Below are positions 17,697 through 27,719 of a stretch of DNA of 32,222 bases, piece by piece; position 1 is the first letter of the stretch; each line of letters starts with the position of its first letter. The position numbers and the translations under genes are program-made. The notes beneath the pieces were generated by a model. It was not told the DNA's origin. It worked only from the letters and a program-made list of their open reading frames with translations, and made no database searches. This DNA comes from Desulfovibrio sp. (GTDB taxonomy: Bacteria > Desulfobacterota > Desulfovibrionia > Desulfovibrionales > Desulfovibrionaceae): assembly GCA_031284485.1 (NCBI GenBank), contig JAISZT010000121.1, positions 1 through 32,222 of the forward strand, in the 5' to 3' direction.

Positions 17697-18779
17697 TTAT
17701 CCCCGTTGACAACGCGAAACTTCTTCCCGCAGCACCGCCACAACCCGCGCTGCCGCGTCAGATCTGCCGGCCGCCAGGGCGGCTGCGGACATTTCCGCGC
17801 GGTGGTCGGGATCATCCAGAAGCGTCAGTATCAGTTCACCCAAATTTCCCAGGCGCAACCCGCTTTCCGGCAACAGCAACGCGGCCCCCGCGCTTTCCAG
17901 TATACGGGCATTTTTTGTTTGATGGTCATGAATCGCCTGCGGAAAAGGCGTCAGAATGGAAGGACGCCCGGCGACGCACAATTCCGCCACAGTGCTCGCG
18001 CCGGATCTGCAAAAGACCAAATCTGCCCACGCATATGCTTCGGCCATATCGTCGATGAATGAAAAAACACAACTGCCGTCATACCCGGCGGCCATATATG
18101 CCGCACGCGTGACGCCCTCATCGGAAGCGCCGCTTTGATGGCGAATTTCCACCTCCGCCGCTTTCAATGCGGGCAAAAATTCAATCATTGCCGTATTCAG
18201 CGCCCTTGCGCCCTGCGATCCACCCATAACCAGCAAACGCTTTGTCATTCTCCGCCTTGGCGTATGTCCGGCTTCACATATGGCATGCCGGACAGGATTG
18301 CCTGTAAATACGCACTTTTCTCGGGCAAAACCTTCAGTTCCCGGCAACGACAGACATACGCTCCGGGCAAAATGCGCCAATACCCGGTTGCTTGCGCCGG
18401 CGATGGCGTTTTGTTCATGCAAAACGCACGGCACACCCAAAAGATGGGCGGCCAGCACAGGAGCAAAAGCCGCATAACCGCCAAATCCCGCTACAATATC
18501 CGGCCTGAAACGGCGCACAATACATAACGACCTGAACAAGGCAAGACTCATGCGCGCCGCCGCGCCCAGAGCGCGTATCCCTCTGCCCAGAAAACCGCGC
18601 ACCGGCAATCCTTCAAACGGGATGTCTTTCAATTGCGCAAGACGCTGTTCCGGACCGTACCTGGAGCCGACAAACAGCAGGCGGACGTCCGCGCTCTGGA
18701 GCCGCAGTTCCTCCGCCACGGCCAGAGCCGGAAAAACGTGCCCTCCTGTGCCGCCGCTTGTCAGCAAAACCCTGTTCAC
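17697..18779 (-). CDS. murG: Lipid II synthase MurG (GlcNAc transferase)
   Basis: The 360-residue GT-B glycosyltransferase moves GlcNAc from UDP-GlcNAc onto lipid I at the inner face of the cytoplasmic membrane. The N-terminal G-loop is [18 protein letters not shown]. Further motifs are [22 protein letters not shown] (lipid-I side), GGSQGA (UDP side) and [20 protein letters not shown]. The GTG at 18779 is chosen because it forms a GTGA overlap with the ftsW stop and the product then begins at the expected residue. An ATG at 18821 would add 14 residues inside ftsW. Confidence 0.95.
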   Translation of the reverse strand: MNRVLLTSGGTGGHVFPALAVAEELRLQSADVRLLFVGSRYGPEQRLAQLKDIPFEGLPVRGFLGRGIRALGAAARMSLALFRSLCIVRRFRPDIVAGFGGYAAFAPVLAAHLLGVPCVLHEQNAIAGASNRVLAHFARSVCLSLPGTEGFAREKCVFTGNPVRHAICEAGHTPRRRMTKRLLVMGGSQGARALNTAMIEFLPALKAAEVEIRHQSGASDEGVTRAAYMAAGYDGSCVFSFIDDMAEAYAWADLVFCRSGASTVAELCVAGRPSILTPFPQAIHDHQTKNARILESAGAALLLPESGLRLGNLGELILTLLDDPDHRAEMSAAALAAGRSDAAARVVAVLREEVSRCQRG

Positions 18780-19933
18780 GATCCGGCTGTCCTGGAAAAA
18801 TTCATAAGAAGCCCCACGCACAGCATGGTCGCCAATAAATTGCTGCCCCCGTAGCTCATAAGCGGCATAGGCACGCCCTTGGGCGGAGCCATGCCCATTA
18901 CTACCGCCAGATTCATCGCGGCCCCCATCGCCAGAATCGTTGTAAGACCAAAAGCCGTGAAACGGTCACACAAATTTTGCTGTCCCATTATAATTCTGTA
19001 GCAACGCCAAAAGAAAAGGGCAAAAAGCAGCATGACAAGGCTCACCCCGACAAAACCCGTTTCTTCCGCCAGGACGGCCATGATAAAGTCATTATGCGCT
19101 TCAGGCAGATAAAACAGCTTCTGCTTGCTGGCCCCGACCCCCACACCAAAAAAACTGCCGGAACCAATGGCCAGCAGAGACTGCACGAGCTGATACCCGG
19201 TATTTTGCATATCGTCGAACGGGTTGATAAATGCCAGCAGACGGCGCAGACGGTATGGTGAGGCAATGGCCAGAGCCATGGCCCCGCCGCACGCCAGGGC
19301 CACGGAAAAAAAGAGATAGATAAAACGGGTGCCGCCCGCCACACACATGAAAAACAACAATGCCGCCAGAATGACTGCGCTTCCGAAATCCGGCTGAAGA
19401 AGCAACAGGAAACAGAACAGACCGGTAACGGCAAATGGCGGAATGACGCCGCGACTGAATGTTTTGATCAAATCCTGCTTGGAACTCATAAAGTACGCAA
19501 GATAGAGCGCCAGGGAAATTTTAGCGAATTCCATAGGCTGAATGGAAAAGGGACCAATTGGAATCCACCGCTTGGCGCCGTTGATGGCGGGCGCATAGGG
19601 CGACAGCGTGATCAGCATAAGCAGCAGAGTGAAAAACAGCGCCGGGTATTGCAATTTATAAAGCCAGGCGCGCGGCATCAGGGCGGCGCACCAGAGAGCC
19701 GCTATCCCAAGAAAGGCAAACTTTAACTGGCGCGTAAAAAAATGGTACTTGTCGCCGTTTATCTGCTCCGCAACCATGCCGCTGGCGGAAAAAACCATGA
19801 CCAGCCCTATGGCAAGAAGGGACAGCATGATGGTAAAAAGCCACCAGTCAAAAGAGGCTGTGGACGCCGGTTCCGCGCTTTGTGTTACTTTGGCCTTGTC
19901 CGGCTTCTTTTTTTCCGTCCGTAAATTTTTCAT
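18776..19933 (-). CDS. ftsW: SEDS peptidoglycan glycosyltransferase FtsW
   Basis: The 385-residue, multi-pass membrane protein (about 10 segments) polymerises lipid II at the septum together with the class-B PBP FtsI. Family motifs are FSASG near the first segment, RWIPIGPFSIQPMEFAKI, LQPDFGSAV, and the periplasmic catalytic loop GSGSFFGVGVGASKQK followed by LPEAHNDFIMAVLAEETG. The Asp in HNDF matches the essential Asp of SEDS enzymes. The end has PMPLMSYGGSNLLATM. It starts at an ATG overlapping the murD stop (ATGA) and ends overlapping the murG GTG, so it is probably coupled to both. Context and partner favour FtsW over RodA. Confidence 0.95.
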   Translation of the reverse strand: MKNLRTEKKKPDKAKVTQSAEPASTASFDWWLFTIMLSLLAIGLVMVFSASGMVAEQINGDKYHFFTRQLKFAFLGIAALWCAALMPRAWLYKLQYPALFFTLLLMLITLSPYAPAINGAKRWIPIGPFSIQPMEFAKISLALYLAYFMSSKQDLIKTFSRGVIPPFAVTGLFCFLLLLQPDFGSAVILAALLFFMCVAGGTRFIYLFFSVALACGGAMALAIASPYRLRRLLAFINPFDDMQNTGYQLVQSLLAIGSGSFFGVGVGASKQKLFYLPEAHNDFIMAVLAEETGFVGVSLVMLLFALFFWRCYRIIMGQQNLCDRFTAFGLTTILAMGAAMNLAVVMGMAPPKGVPMPLMSYGGSNLLATMLCVGLLMNFSRTAGS

Positions 19934-21228
19934 GACAACGCTTCCACAATACGCTTAAAGTCATTGCCGCGTTCAACGTAGCCGGCATAGAGATCAAAAC
20001 TGGAAGTTGCCGGGGCAAGCAACACCACATCCCCCTCATCCGCCCTCGCCGCAAGATGCCGCACAGCAGGCTCAAGCGCCGCGCTCCAGGTTATGGGGAT
20101 CGTATTTTGCCACGCATTTTCAAATATTTCCCTGCTTGCGCCGAACAAGGCCACCTCCGCGACACGCTCGCCGATCAGATCGCGCAGCCCCGCCAGATCG
20201 CCCCCCTTGAACTTGCCCCCGCACAAAAGACGCACCGGGCGGTCAAACGCTTCCAGGGCAACCCGCAAAGAATCCACCGTCGTGCACTTGGAATCGTTGA
20301 CATACAATATTCCCTTTGTATCCCGTACAATTTCAAGACGGTGCGGCAAGGGATCAAACTCCGCCACAGCCCTGGCCGCATTGACTTCACTGACCCCCAA
20401 AAAGCGGCAGGCCAACCAGGCGGCCTCCTGATTGCCTTTGTTGTGCGCCCCCAGCAGCCTGCTTTCCGTAAAACGATCCGTTTTATCCGCGTAAACCTGT
20501 TTGGCCTTCAGGCTGAACTGCCTGACCATCGCTTTCATGTCCGCGCCGAAAACGGCCAAATCGTCCTCATCCTGACAGCGGAACAATCGAAATTTGGCCC
20601 CGACGTACTCGCGCATGTCCTTATGATAATCCTGATGGTTGGGCGTTATATTCAAAAGCACGCCCACGCGGGGGCAAAAAGTGGAACACGCCTGCAACTG
20701 AAAACTGGAAATTTCCAGCGCCAGCACGTCGGCCTTGTCCCCGGAAAGCACATATTCCGACAGGGGAACGCCAATATTCCCACCCAAAAATACTGTGTAT
20801 CCCTGCGCTTTCAGCATGGCGGCGGCCAAAGAAACAGTTGTGGTTTTACCGCTGGTGCCGGTGACGGCCAGCACCGGTTCGTTGGCAAGACAGCGCCAGG
20901 CCAGTTCCATTTCTCCCACAATTTCCGGCGCGCCCGCGCCGAGATATTCGTCCAGCGCCGCAACCGGCATGCCGGGGCTTGGAATCACAAAGACCGCGCC
21001 TTCAAAATACTTCGGTTTATGTTCTCCCCCCAAAAGTTCCACGCCCTGCTCGCGCAAGGCGGCAACATTTTCTGTTTTCAGCGCTTCAGGATTGCTGTCG
21101 AGCAAGCGCACGCGAGCGCCCTCGCGCAGCAGCAACCGCACGGCAGCCAGTCCTGAACGTCCCGCCCCGACAACAACCGCCAGTTCGCCGGCCTGTATAC
21201 GTCTGCCGCGCAGCTTTTCAAAAGCCAT
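19930..21228 (-). CDS. murD: UDP-N-acetylmuramoylalanine-D-glutamate ligase MurD
   Basis: The 432-residue ligase adds D-Glu to UDP-MurNAc-L-Ala. The N-terminal Rossmann site is VVVGAGRSGLAAVRLLL, the P-loop is VTGTSGKTTT (123-131), and LEISSFQLQ (171-179) is characteristic of MurD. YVNDSKCTTVDS with GGKFKGGDL are the C-terminal MurD signatures. The central-domain motif reads NITPNHQDYH, where many MurDs have a DHMD- or DHLD-type sequence. The ATG at 21228 has GGAG about 9 bases upstream; an in-frame TTG at 21246 would add six residues. It lies 29 bp after mraY and overlaps ftsW by four bases. Confidence 0.95.
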   Translation of the reverse strand: MAFEKLRGRRIQAGELAVVVGAGRSGLAAVRLLLREGARVRLLDSNPEALKTENVAALREQGVELLGGEHKPKYFEGAVFVIPSPGMPVAALDEYLGAGAPEIVGEMELAWRCLANEPVLAVTGTSGKTTTVSLAAAMLKAQGYTVFLGGNIGVPLSEYVLSGDKADVLALEISSFQLQACSTFCPRVGVLLNITPNHQDYHKDMREYVGAKFRLFRCQDEDDLAVFGADMKAMVRQFSLKAKQVYADKTDRFTESRLLGAHNKGNQEAAWLACRFLGVSEVNAARAVAEFDPLPHRLEIVRDTKGILYVNDSKCTTVDSLRVALEAFDRPVRLLCGGKFKGGDLAGLRDLIGERVAEVALFGASREIFENAWQNTIPITWSAALEPAVRHLAARADEGDVVLLAPATSSFDLYAGYVERGNDFKRIVEALS

Positions 21229-21257
21229 AACGCATCTCCAGTCCAAAAAACGTCCCG

Positions 21258-22334
21258 CTAACGCAGTTTCAGAACAGAAAGGGCAATAAGCCCCAGTAAT
21301 ATAGACATAATCCAGAATCTTATAATAATCTTGGACTCCGGCACGCCTTTGAGTTCAAAATGGTGGTGTATAGGCGCCATGCGGAAGATGCGTTTGCCGC
21401 CTGTCCAGCGGAAGTAGCCCACCTGAAGGATTACCGAAAGCGTTTCCGCCACAAACAGTCCGCCCACAACCGCCAGTACAAGTTCCTGCTTGCAGAGCAG
21501 CGCCATATATCCCAGAACGCCGCCTATGCTCAACGACCCGACATCGCCCATGAAAACTTGGGCGGGGTAGGCGTTGAACCACAAGAAACCCAAACCTGCC
21601 CCGACGAGCGCCGCGCAGAATACCGTCACCTCGCCCACACCGGGAATATAGGGAACAAACAAATAGGAAGCGAAACGCGCATTGCCCGTAATATAAAGAA
21701 AAATTGAAAAGACAATGACAGCCACAACGGACGGCCCGATAGCCAGCCCGTCCAGCCCGTCGGTAAGGTTGACGGCGTTTGAAGAAGCCACCATCACAAA
21801 TATGCCGAAGGGCAGATACAACCAACCGATATCAGGAGATAATCCTTTAAAAAACGGAATGGTCAAATTGTTGCTGTAGTCAGGATTCACAAATAAAAAC
21901 CACATGGCAAAAAAAGCCACGACAATCTGGGCCGCCAATTTTGCCTTTGCGGAAATGCCCTTGTTCCGATGCGCGCGCAATTTGGACAAATCATCCCAAA
22001 GCCCCACGACGCCAAAACCGGCAAAGACAAAAAACGTCTGCCAGACATACGCATTGGTCAAATCCGCCCACAACAAAAGACTGACGCTCAAACTCGTCAG
22101 CATGAGCAGCCCGCCCATGGTGGGAGTGCCTGCCTTCGCCGCATGCGCTTCAACGTCTTCGTGTATATGCTGACCACATTTCAAACGGCGCAGCCAGGTG
22201 ATAAAACGCGGACCGACAAGAATGGAAAGAACAAGGGCGGTTATCAAGGCCGCCATTGATCTGAAAGAAATATAGCGAAATACGTTAAAAACGGACCATT
22301 CGGAAGTCAGGGGAACCAGCAGATTATAAAACAT
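21258..22334 (-). CDS. mraY: Phospho-MurNAc-pentapeptide transferase MraY
   Basis: The 358-residue polytopic enzyme (about 10 membrane segments) transfers phospho-MurNAc-pentapeptide to undecaprenyl phosphate, making lipid I. Motifs seen are AGTPTMGG (68-75), the Asp pair in LWDDLSK (114-115), [13 protein letters not shown] (186-198), FMGDVGS (D264) and the substrate loop APIHHHFE (HHH at 323-325). The ATG at 22334 gives the family length and first membrane segment, and overlaps the murF end by 11 bases. GGGGA lies 9 bases upstream. The longer reading to 22388 is entirely within murF and is rejected. Confidence 0.96.
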   Translation of the reverse strand: MFYNLLVPLTSEWSVFNVFRYISFRSMAALITALVLSILVGPRFITWLRRLKCGQHIHEDVEAHAAKAGTPTMGGLLMLTSLSVSLLLWADLTNAYVWQTFFVFAGFGVVGLWDDLSKLRAHRNKGISAKAKLAAQIVVAFFAMWFLFVNPDYSNNLTIPFFKGLSPDIGWLYLPFGIFVMVASSNAVNLTDGLDGLAIGPSVVAVIVFSIFLYITGNARFASYLFVPYIPGVGEVTVFCAALVGAGLGFLWFNAYPAQVFMGDVGSLSIGGVLGYMALLCKQELVLAVVGGLFVAETLSVILQVGYFRWTGGKRIFRMAPIHHHFELKGVPESKIIIRFWIMSILLGLIALSVLKLR

Positions 22335-23796
22335 GTGTGCAGTCCCCGACCGTGGTGTTATGAGTTTTTTGGCGGATTTTGTCCTCAATCAGCCCGCAAA
22401 ACGCCGTACACAGTTCTTCCAGACGATTGGCCCGTGACCCCTTGAACAACACGACGCCGCCCCGGCTGTCGCTCAACGCGTGAAGCCGCAAGAGGTCGGA
22501 CCAGACAACAAAAAAGTCATCGCTCCCGGTCACAGTGAGGCAGGGCCCCGCATAACCGCCCTTGCGCAGACCCGCGCGCACAGCCTCCGCATGTCCGCCC
22601 TTCCATATCACGGCGGCAGGCCTCAACGTCGCCAGTCGGCGTCCCAGTTTTTCATGTTCTTCCGCGGCCTGCGCGCCCAATTCCAGCATTTCCCCAAGCA
22701 CGGGCACAAAGGCTTTACCGTCCGCCGACTCAAACCCGGCGTCCAGCATCCTGCGCATGGACAACGGATTTGCGTTGTATGTATCGTCAATAACCTCCCA
22801 CACGCCCAAACGGGTGACATTGAAGCGTCCGGCAGGCGTTGCGGCGCGAGCGATGCCTTCGGCAATTTCATCAACGCTCAAACCAAGCAAATGCGCGGCC
22901 GCAGCCGCGGCAATGACGTTTTCGGCACCGTATTCGCCATAAAACGGCGCAACAACCGTACAAGTCTCCCCGTTCAACAGAAGACGGTATTTACCGCGCC
23001 CTGTTCCCCGCACTCTTCCCTCATATATCCCGCGATATTTTACCGAGCGCCCCGCCGCGCTGAAAAAATGCAACGGTGAATCGGAATGTTTCGCTTCACG
23101 CTCCAGATCGGGATAATCCGCGCTGACCAGCCCGCAATTCGGAGCGCCATTCGCAATGCCGCCGTCAGACGCCAGATACGAAAGCAGCCGTGTTTTATGC
23201 CAGGCAACGCCCTTTTCACCCAGGCCCTCGACATGTCCGGCCCCCGCATTGAGAATAATACCCATATTCGGGTGCAAAATCCGGGCAAGTTCCTCCATAT
23301 CGCCGGCGCGGCTGATGCCGGCCTCCATAACCCAAAACGCCTCGTCCCCGTCTGTGTTCAGCACGGCGCGGGGCATGCCGATGCGGTTGTTGTAATTCAA
23401 GGCGCTGTACGCCGTTTTGCCTCCTGCGGCGAGTATCCGGGCAAGAAGCTCCTTGACCGTCGTCTTGCCGGCGGTGCCTGTGATTCCCACCACTTTCGCA
23501 CTGGTTTTTCCGCGCCAGAACGCGGCTATCTGCCCTAACGCCCGGACTGTGTCCGCAACATGCAGCACGGGTACGCGCGCATCGGGCAGGGCGCGTGAGG
23601 AAAGCACGGCTGAAGCCCCTGACTGTTCCGCGGAGGAAACAAAGTCGTGTCCGTCAACGCGACTGCCCGGGATGCAGACAAACAACGCGCCGGGCGCAAC
23701 TTCACGGCTGTCCGTAACCGCCGAGAGCAGATCGATATCTTCCCGCGCCGGCGCAAGGTTCAGCAGCGCCGCTATCTCATTGTATTTCAGGTACAA
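22324..23796 (-). CDS. murF: UDP-MurNAc-tripeptide D-Ala-D-Ala ligase MurF
   Basis: The 490-residue ligase adds D-Ala-D-Ala to complete the UDP-MurNAc pentapeptide. The N-terminal UDP domain contains [13 protein letters not shown] (28-40). The P-loop is [13 protein letters not shown], and NYNNRIGMP and [12 protein letters not shown] are typical of Mur[13 protein letters not shown] and LGEMLELG mark the central and C-terminal domains. Translation most likely starts at a TTG (23796), 10 bases inside the end of murE, with GGGAG 9 bases upstream; no ATG or GTG is available near the domain start. The dipeptide substrate must come from a D-Ala ligase encoded elsewhere, as no ddl gene is in this cluster. 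Confidence 0.94.
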   Translation of the reverse strand: MYLKYNEIAALLNLAPAREDIDLLSAVTDSREVAPGALFVCIPGSRVDGHDFVSSAEQSGASAVLSSRALPDARVPVLHVADTVRALGQIAAFWRGKTSAKVVGITGTAGKTTVKELLARILAAGGKTAYSALNYNNRIGMPRAVLNTDGDEAFWVMEAGISRAGDMEELARILHPNMGIILNAGAGHVEGLGEKGVAWHKTRLLSYLASDGGIANGAPNCGLVSADYPDLEREAKHSDSPLHFFSAAGRSVKYRGIYEGRVRGTGRGKYRLLLNGETCTVVAPFYGEYGAENVIAAAAAAHLLGLSVDEIAEGIARAATPAGRFNVTRLGVWEVIDDTYNANPLSMRRMLDAGFESADGKAFVPVLGEMLELGAQAAEEHEKLGRRLATLRPAAVIWKGGHAEAVRAGLRKGGYAGPCLTVTGSDDFFVVWSDLLRLHALSDSRGGVVLFKGSRANRLEELCTAFCGLIEDKIRQKTHNTTVGDCTHVL

Positions 23797-25241
23797 CGCA
23801 AGATCTCCCGCACTACTTCCTGATCACTGTAATGGGATTTCACACCTTGAATTATTTGATAATTCTCATGTCCTTTCCCGGCAATCAGCAAGGCGTCTCC
23901 CTTGCGCAGCATGGCGAGCGCTCTCTCCGTGGCCGCACGTCTGTCCACCTCCACCAGCACTTCCCGCGCATCTTTCAAACCCGGCAGCACATCCTGCAAA
24001 ATGCTCTCCGGATCTTCGAAACGAGGGTTGTCCGAGGTCAGCACAGCCACATCGGAATAGCGCGCCACAGCGGCGCCCATGAGCGGACGTTTGCCGCGAT
24101 CCCTGTCGCCGCCGCAGCCAAACACTGTAATAATACGGGAAAACCCTGCCTGTCTGAGCGACTTGAGCACGTTTACAAGAGCGTCCGGCGTATGGGCATA
24201 GTCCACAAAAACATCCAGCCCCTGCGGATTGTCAATACGCTCCAGCCTGCCGCAGACGCCGGAAAAACTTTCAAGAGCGCTCAATTGCGCCGGCTCAAGC
24301 CCCATTTCAAGCGCAAGAGCCTGAACCGCCAGAAGATTTGAGGCATTGAAAGCGCCCACAAGGGGGGAACGCAACTCCCATTGCCGCCCTTCAAGGCGCA
24401 TGCGCATGCCGCAGCCCCTGGTATCGGCATGGAGCATTTCACCCCGCAGATGCCGGCTTTCGCCCGTTCTTTTCCGCAGACCAAAAGAGAGCGCGGCGGG
24501 GCAAAGTTCAAGCAGACGGCGACCGTGGGCATCGTCCGCATTCACCGCCATAGCCTTGTCCACGCGCGGCATTTCCAGAAAAAGCTTTGCTTTTGCCTGA
24601 AAATATTCCTCCATATTTTCGTGGTAATCAAGGTGATCCTGCGTCAGGTTGCTGAAAAGCGCCCCGGCAAACGGCACGCCGCCGACACGCTGCTGCGCCA
24701 TGGCGTGCGAGGATATTTCCATAACGACCACATCCACCCCCGCTTCGGCCATTTGAGCCAGCATGGAGTGCACACGCAGGGGATCGGGCGTTGTCAGGGG
24801 CGCGGGCTCGCTGTATCCGGGCCAGCGGTAGCTAACCGTGCCCATGACGCCCACCCCGAAACCCGCTTTTGTGTACAGATGTTCCAGCAGGTAGGCGCAT
24901 GTGGTCTTGCCGTTGGTTCCCGTGACGCCAAGTATCGTGAGAGAAAGGGCGTCCGTGCGCCAACGCGCCGCGGCCAGACGCCACAGAGCTTCGCGGGGGT
25001 CGCCGTGACACACGACCCGGCAGCCGCCCGCAAAATCGACGAGTCCGGCGGCATCCTCCAGACGGCACACCACCGCTCCCGCCCCGGCCCGGACAGCGGC
25101 GGCCATATAGCGCGCTCCATCTTCCGTTGCCCCCGGCACCGCAACAAAAATATCCCCCGGCCGCACCAGACGTGAATCAGAGCGGACTTCAACGCCGCCG
25201 CGCCGGCAGATTGCCAGAAGGCCCGCGAAATCCCGTTCCAT
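23787..25241 (-). CDS. murE: UDP-MurNAc-L-Ala-D-Glu:meso-DAP ligase MurE
   Basis: The 484-residue ligase adds the third stem residue. Motifs are SDSRLVRPGDIFVA (21-34), the P-loop GVTGTNGKTT (105-114), EISSHA, NLTQDHLDYH, the carbamylated-lysine segment QAKAKLF and FVDYAHTPDAL. DNPR (404-407) with FEDP is the marker for meso-diaminopimelate specificity rather than L-lysine, so the peptidoglycan is of the Gram-negative DAP type. Two ATG starts are possible. The one at 25241, two bases after the ftsI stop, has a well-spaced GAGAGGT. The one at 25262 has GGAG but overlaps ftsI. The first is preferred. Confidence 0.95.
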   Translation of the reverse strand: MERDFAGLLAICRRGGVEVRSDSRLVRPGDIFVAVPGATEDGARYMAAAVRAGAGAVVCRLEDAAGLVDFAGGCRVVCHGDPREALWRLAAARWRTDALSLTILGVTGTNGKTTCAYLLEHLYTKAGFGVGVMGTVSYRWPGYSEPAPLTTPDPLRVHSMLAQMAEAGVDVVVMEISSHAMAQQRVGGVPFAGALFSNLTQDHLDYHENMEEYFQAKAKLFLEMPRVDKAMAVNADDAHGRRLLELCPAALSFGLRKRTGESRHLRGEMLHADTRGCGMRMRLEGRQWELRSPLVGAFNASNLLAVQALALEMGLEPAQLSALESFSGVCGRLERIDNPQGLDVFVDYAHTPDALVNVLKSLRQAGFSRIITVFGCGGDRDRGKRPLMGAAVARYSDVAVLTSDNPRFEDPESILQDVLPGLKDAREVLVEVDRRAATERALAMLRKGDALLIAGKGHENYQIIQGVKSHYSDQEVVREILRCT

Positions 25242-25243
25242 GC

Positions 25244-27370
25244 CTACCTCTCGGAAAGCCATAAGATATACTCCGTGTCCTTGCCTTCTTCGGCCCAGGA
25301 CGAACCCGCCTGCGGACTCTGGCGAACAACCCGGCTGCCCGTGCCTTTAAGTTCCGGCACTACCCCCGCCCTGGCGAACAATTCAACCGCGCTGCGTACA
25401 GATTTTCCCATCACGTCGGGCACCCGTTCGGGAGCCTTGGCCAGATGCCCGGGCAACTGCATGGAAGGCTCTCTGCCCGAGTCCGCGTTATCGACAAGAT
25501 TCGGGACATCAATACTTGCCAGTTTAAGACCACGGCGACGCCCGTTGCCGGTTGGCACGGCCGTGCCCGAAGGTTTGGCGCTCGCCATCCCGTTCTGCGC
25601 AATGCCGCTGTAGGCGACGACACGTGTGGCGATTTCACGAAAAACAGGTGCCGCGACAACGCCGCCAAACTGGTTGCGGTTTGGCTCATCCACCATGACG
25701 AGTATCAGGTAGCGCGGTTTGTCTGCCGGGAAAAATCCGACAAACGACGCCAAACGCTTCTGCCCGTAGGTTCCCGCCCTGTGATCGGCCTTCTGGGCCG
25801 TGCCGGTTTTGCCCCCGACCGTCACGCCGTCAACCCGCGCGCGTTTGCCTGTGCCGTCGTTTTCCTGCACGACGTCGCACATCATCTGCAGCACGGTGCG
25901 CGCTGTCTGCTCGCTGAAAACACGCTCACGCGGCTCGTCCACGTTATTGTCTTCCTTGATCAGGCGCAGCGGCCTGTAAAAACCGTTGTTCAGCAACGTG
26001 AGGTATGCCTGGGCCATTTGCAGACCGGTCACGGACACGCTCTGCCCAAAAGAAGTGGACATAATGTCCACTTCACTCCAGTCTCGTGGCCTGTGCAAAA
26101 TGCCCTTGATTTCGGCTATGGGCAGTCCTGTGCGTTCGCCAAAACCCATCGCGTGCAGATAGCGGTAATAGGTGGGCACTCCCAGCAACAGACCTATTTT
26201 GGCCATGCCGATATTGGAAGAATACCGCAGCACCTTGGCCGCCGGCAACGAACCGTGGTTTGAGGTGTCACGTATGGTGAAATTTTTCGTTTCCCATTTG
26301 CCGTTTTCACAATCAATCATGGTTGACGGCGTTACCTTGCGCTCCTGAAGCGCAGTGGCCATGACAAAGGGCTTGAAGGTCGAGCCAGGCTCCAGCGCGT
26401 CCAGAGACAACCGGTTGCGGCGGATCAGGGGACTGGATTCACTGTAGCTGTTTGGATTAAAAAACGGATACTGCGCCCAGGCGAGAATATCCCCCGTGGG
26501 CACATCCACGACAAGCGCGCCGCTCCAGCGGGCGTCAAATTCCTGCGCGGCGCGGGACACGGCCTCTTCGGCAAAAAACTGCATCTGCACATCGATGGTC
26601 AGGCTCACATCCTGGCCGCGCGGTTCGGCCTGCCCTTCCTCATGCAGATAAAATCTGCGCCCTCCGGGCGCGCGCTGCACAATACGACGGGTCGGGATGC
26701 TGCCGAGCCTCGATTCCAGAGAACTTTCAACGCCTTCGCGCCCTCTGCCGTCCACATCCACAAAACCCAGCAACTGCCCGGCCATGTGCCTGAAAGGATA
26801 AATGCGGTCATATTCCCTGGAAAGGCCTATGCCCGGCAACCCGGCCTTGCGCACCACTTCCGCCGTATAATCGTCCACTTTACGTTTGATGTATTCAAAA
26901 TTGCGCTTTGACCTGGACAACCTGTCGTACAATTCCTGGGAATCCATGCCAAGAGCCGGGCCAAGGGTGTTTGCGACAACAAGAAAATCTTGAATTTCCC
27001 GAGGCTTTGCATAAACAGACCGCACTTCGACGCTGCGGGCCAGAATTTGCCCGCCACGGTCATAAATCATGCCGCGCCGCCCCGTCACAAGTTCTGAGGA
27101 TATATGCTGGCGTCTGGCCCGCTCGGCAAGACGCGGACCGTCTATCATCTGCAGGTACCAGGCCCTTCCCCAAATGGCGAGCCAAAGCAGACCGAAAACG
27201 CAGACAACCATATTTATGCGCACCTTTGCCCAGTCAACCTTGTCGGCCCAGCCGCGCATGTCGCGCAATCCCGCGCCGGACTTGTGACTCACGCCATTGC
27301 CGAAAAAACCTCTGCTCCGGGTTTTAACCGTGTTCGGGCGATGGCGCTTGCGTGAAGGTAACGTAAACAT
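25244..27370 (-). CDS. ftsI: Septal class-B penicillin-binding protein FtsI (PBP3) with PASTA domain
   Basis: The 708-residue transpeptidase crosslinks septal peptidoglycan with FtsW. A basic cytoplasmic tail of about 50 residues precedes one membrane anchor (about 53-70, MVVCVFGLLWLAIWG). The PBP dimerisation/pedestal domain follows (RGMIYDRGGQILA to about 250), then the transpeptidase domain. Its active-site motifs are S330-TF-K333 (EPGSTFKPF), S384-S-N386 (RYSSNIG) and K521-TG (GGKTGTAQK). A PASTA domain ends the protein (about 645-706, RVPDVMGKSVRSAVELF to YILWLSE), unlike E. coli FtsI. The ATG at 27370 has GCGGAG 7 bases upstream. A longer reading to 27571 would lie across ftsL and is rejected. 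It sits 43 bp after ftsL. Confidence 0.94.
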   Translation of the reverse strand: MFTLPSRKRHRPNTVKTRSRGFFGNGVSHKSGAGLRDMRGWADKVDWAKVRINMVVCVFGLLWLAIWGRAWYLQMIDGPRLAERARRQHISSELVTGRRGMIYDRGGQILARSVEVRSVYAKPREIQDFLVVANTLGPALGMDSQELYDRLSRSKRNFEYIKRKVDDYTAEVVRKAGLPGIGLSREYDRIYPFRHMAGQLLGFVDVDGRGREGVESSLESRLGSIPTRRIVQRAPGGRRFYLHEEGQAEPRGQDVSLTIDVQMQFFAEEAVSRAAQEFDARWSGALVVDVPTGDILAWAQYPFFNPNSYSESSPLIRRNRLSLDALEPGSTFKPFVMATALQERKVTPSTMIDCENGKWETKNFTIRDTSNHGSLPAAKVLRYSSNIGMAKIGLLLGVPTYYRYLHAMGFGERTGLPIAEIKGILHRPRDWSEVDIMSTSFGQSVSVTGLQMAQAYLTLLNNGFYRPLRLIKEDNNVDEPRERVFSEQTARTVLQMMCDVVQENDGTGKRARVDGVTVGGKTGTAQKADHRAGTYGQKRLASFVGFFPADKPRYLILVMVDEPNRNQFGGVVAAPVFREIATRVVAYSGIAQNGMASAKPSGTAVPTGNGRRRGLKLASIDVPNLVDNADSGREPSMQLPGHLAKAPERVPDVMGKSVRSAVELFARAGVVPELKGTGSRVVRQSPQAGSSWAEEGKDTEYILWLSER

Positions 27371-27413
27371 GGATTCTCCGCGTTCTTTAAACCAGTGTGA
27401 ATCAAAACCGTCT

Positions 27414-27719
27414 TTACTGTATTTCCATCCGCCTGACCTGATGGGCTTTTGGCTCATGCATGCCAAATTCTTCCGCTTTGCGGCGCAGTTCATAGGGTGA
27501 AAGCAAACGTTCGCGTTCGACTTCCAGTTTGGCCTGCAAATTCTGACGCGCGCCCAGTTCGCTTTGAGCATTGACTATGGAATAGGCGGTCGCCGTTCGG
27601 TCAATATTGCACAACACCATCACAAGCCCCATAATTATGCAGGACATCAGCTCAAGCGCCAGCGCCACCAGCCAGCCCTTGCCGGCCGCCCCGCCCCGAA
27701 CGGCAGATCTTTTTTTCAC
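27414..27719 (-). CDS. ftsL: FtsL-like cell division protein
   Basis: The 101-residue protein has a short basic N-terminus, one membrane segment (about 16-38, GWLVALALELMSCIIMGLVM) and a periplasmic coiled coil (LGARQNLQAKLEVERERLL). It ends in the FtsL-like motif SPYELRRKAEEFGMHEPKAHQV. FtsL sequences are poorly conserved, so topology, size and position between rsmH and ftsI carry the call. With FtsQ and FtsB it activates the FtsWI synthase. It starts with a GTG whose GTGA overlaps the rsmH stop, implying coupled translation. Confidence 0.85.
   Translation of the reverse strand: MKKRSAVRGGAAGKGWLVALALELMSCIIMGLVMVLCNIDRTATAYSIVNAQSELGARQNLQAKLEVERERLLSPYELRRKAEEFGMHEPKAHQVRRMEIQ

Noticed and set aside
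20630..20660. MurD central motif NHQD as a sign of a broken enzyme
   Set aside because: The rest of the MurD signatures are intact and this motif varies within the family, so loss of function is not supported.
20056..21156. 366-codon plus-strand frame opposite murD
   Set aside because: Antisense of a well-supported murD with conserved motifs.
27371..27571. N-terminal extension of ftsI
   Set aside because: It lies over ftsL in another frame, adds no conserved sequence, and a good ribosome site precedes the ATG at 27370.
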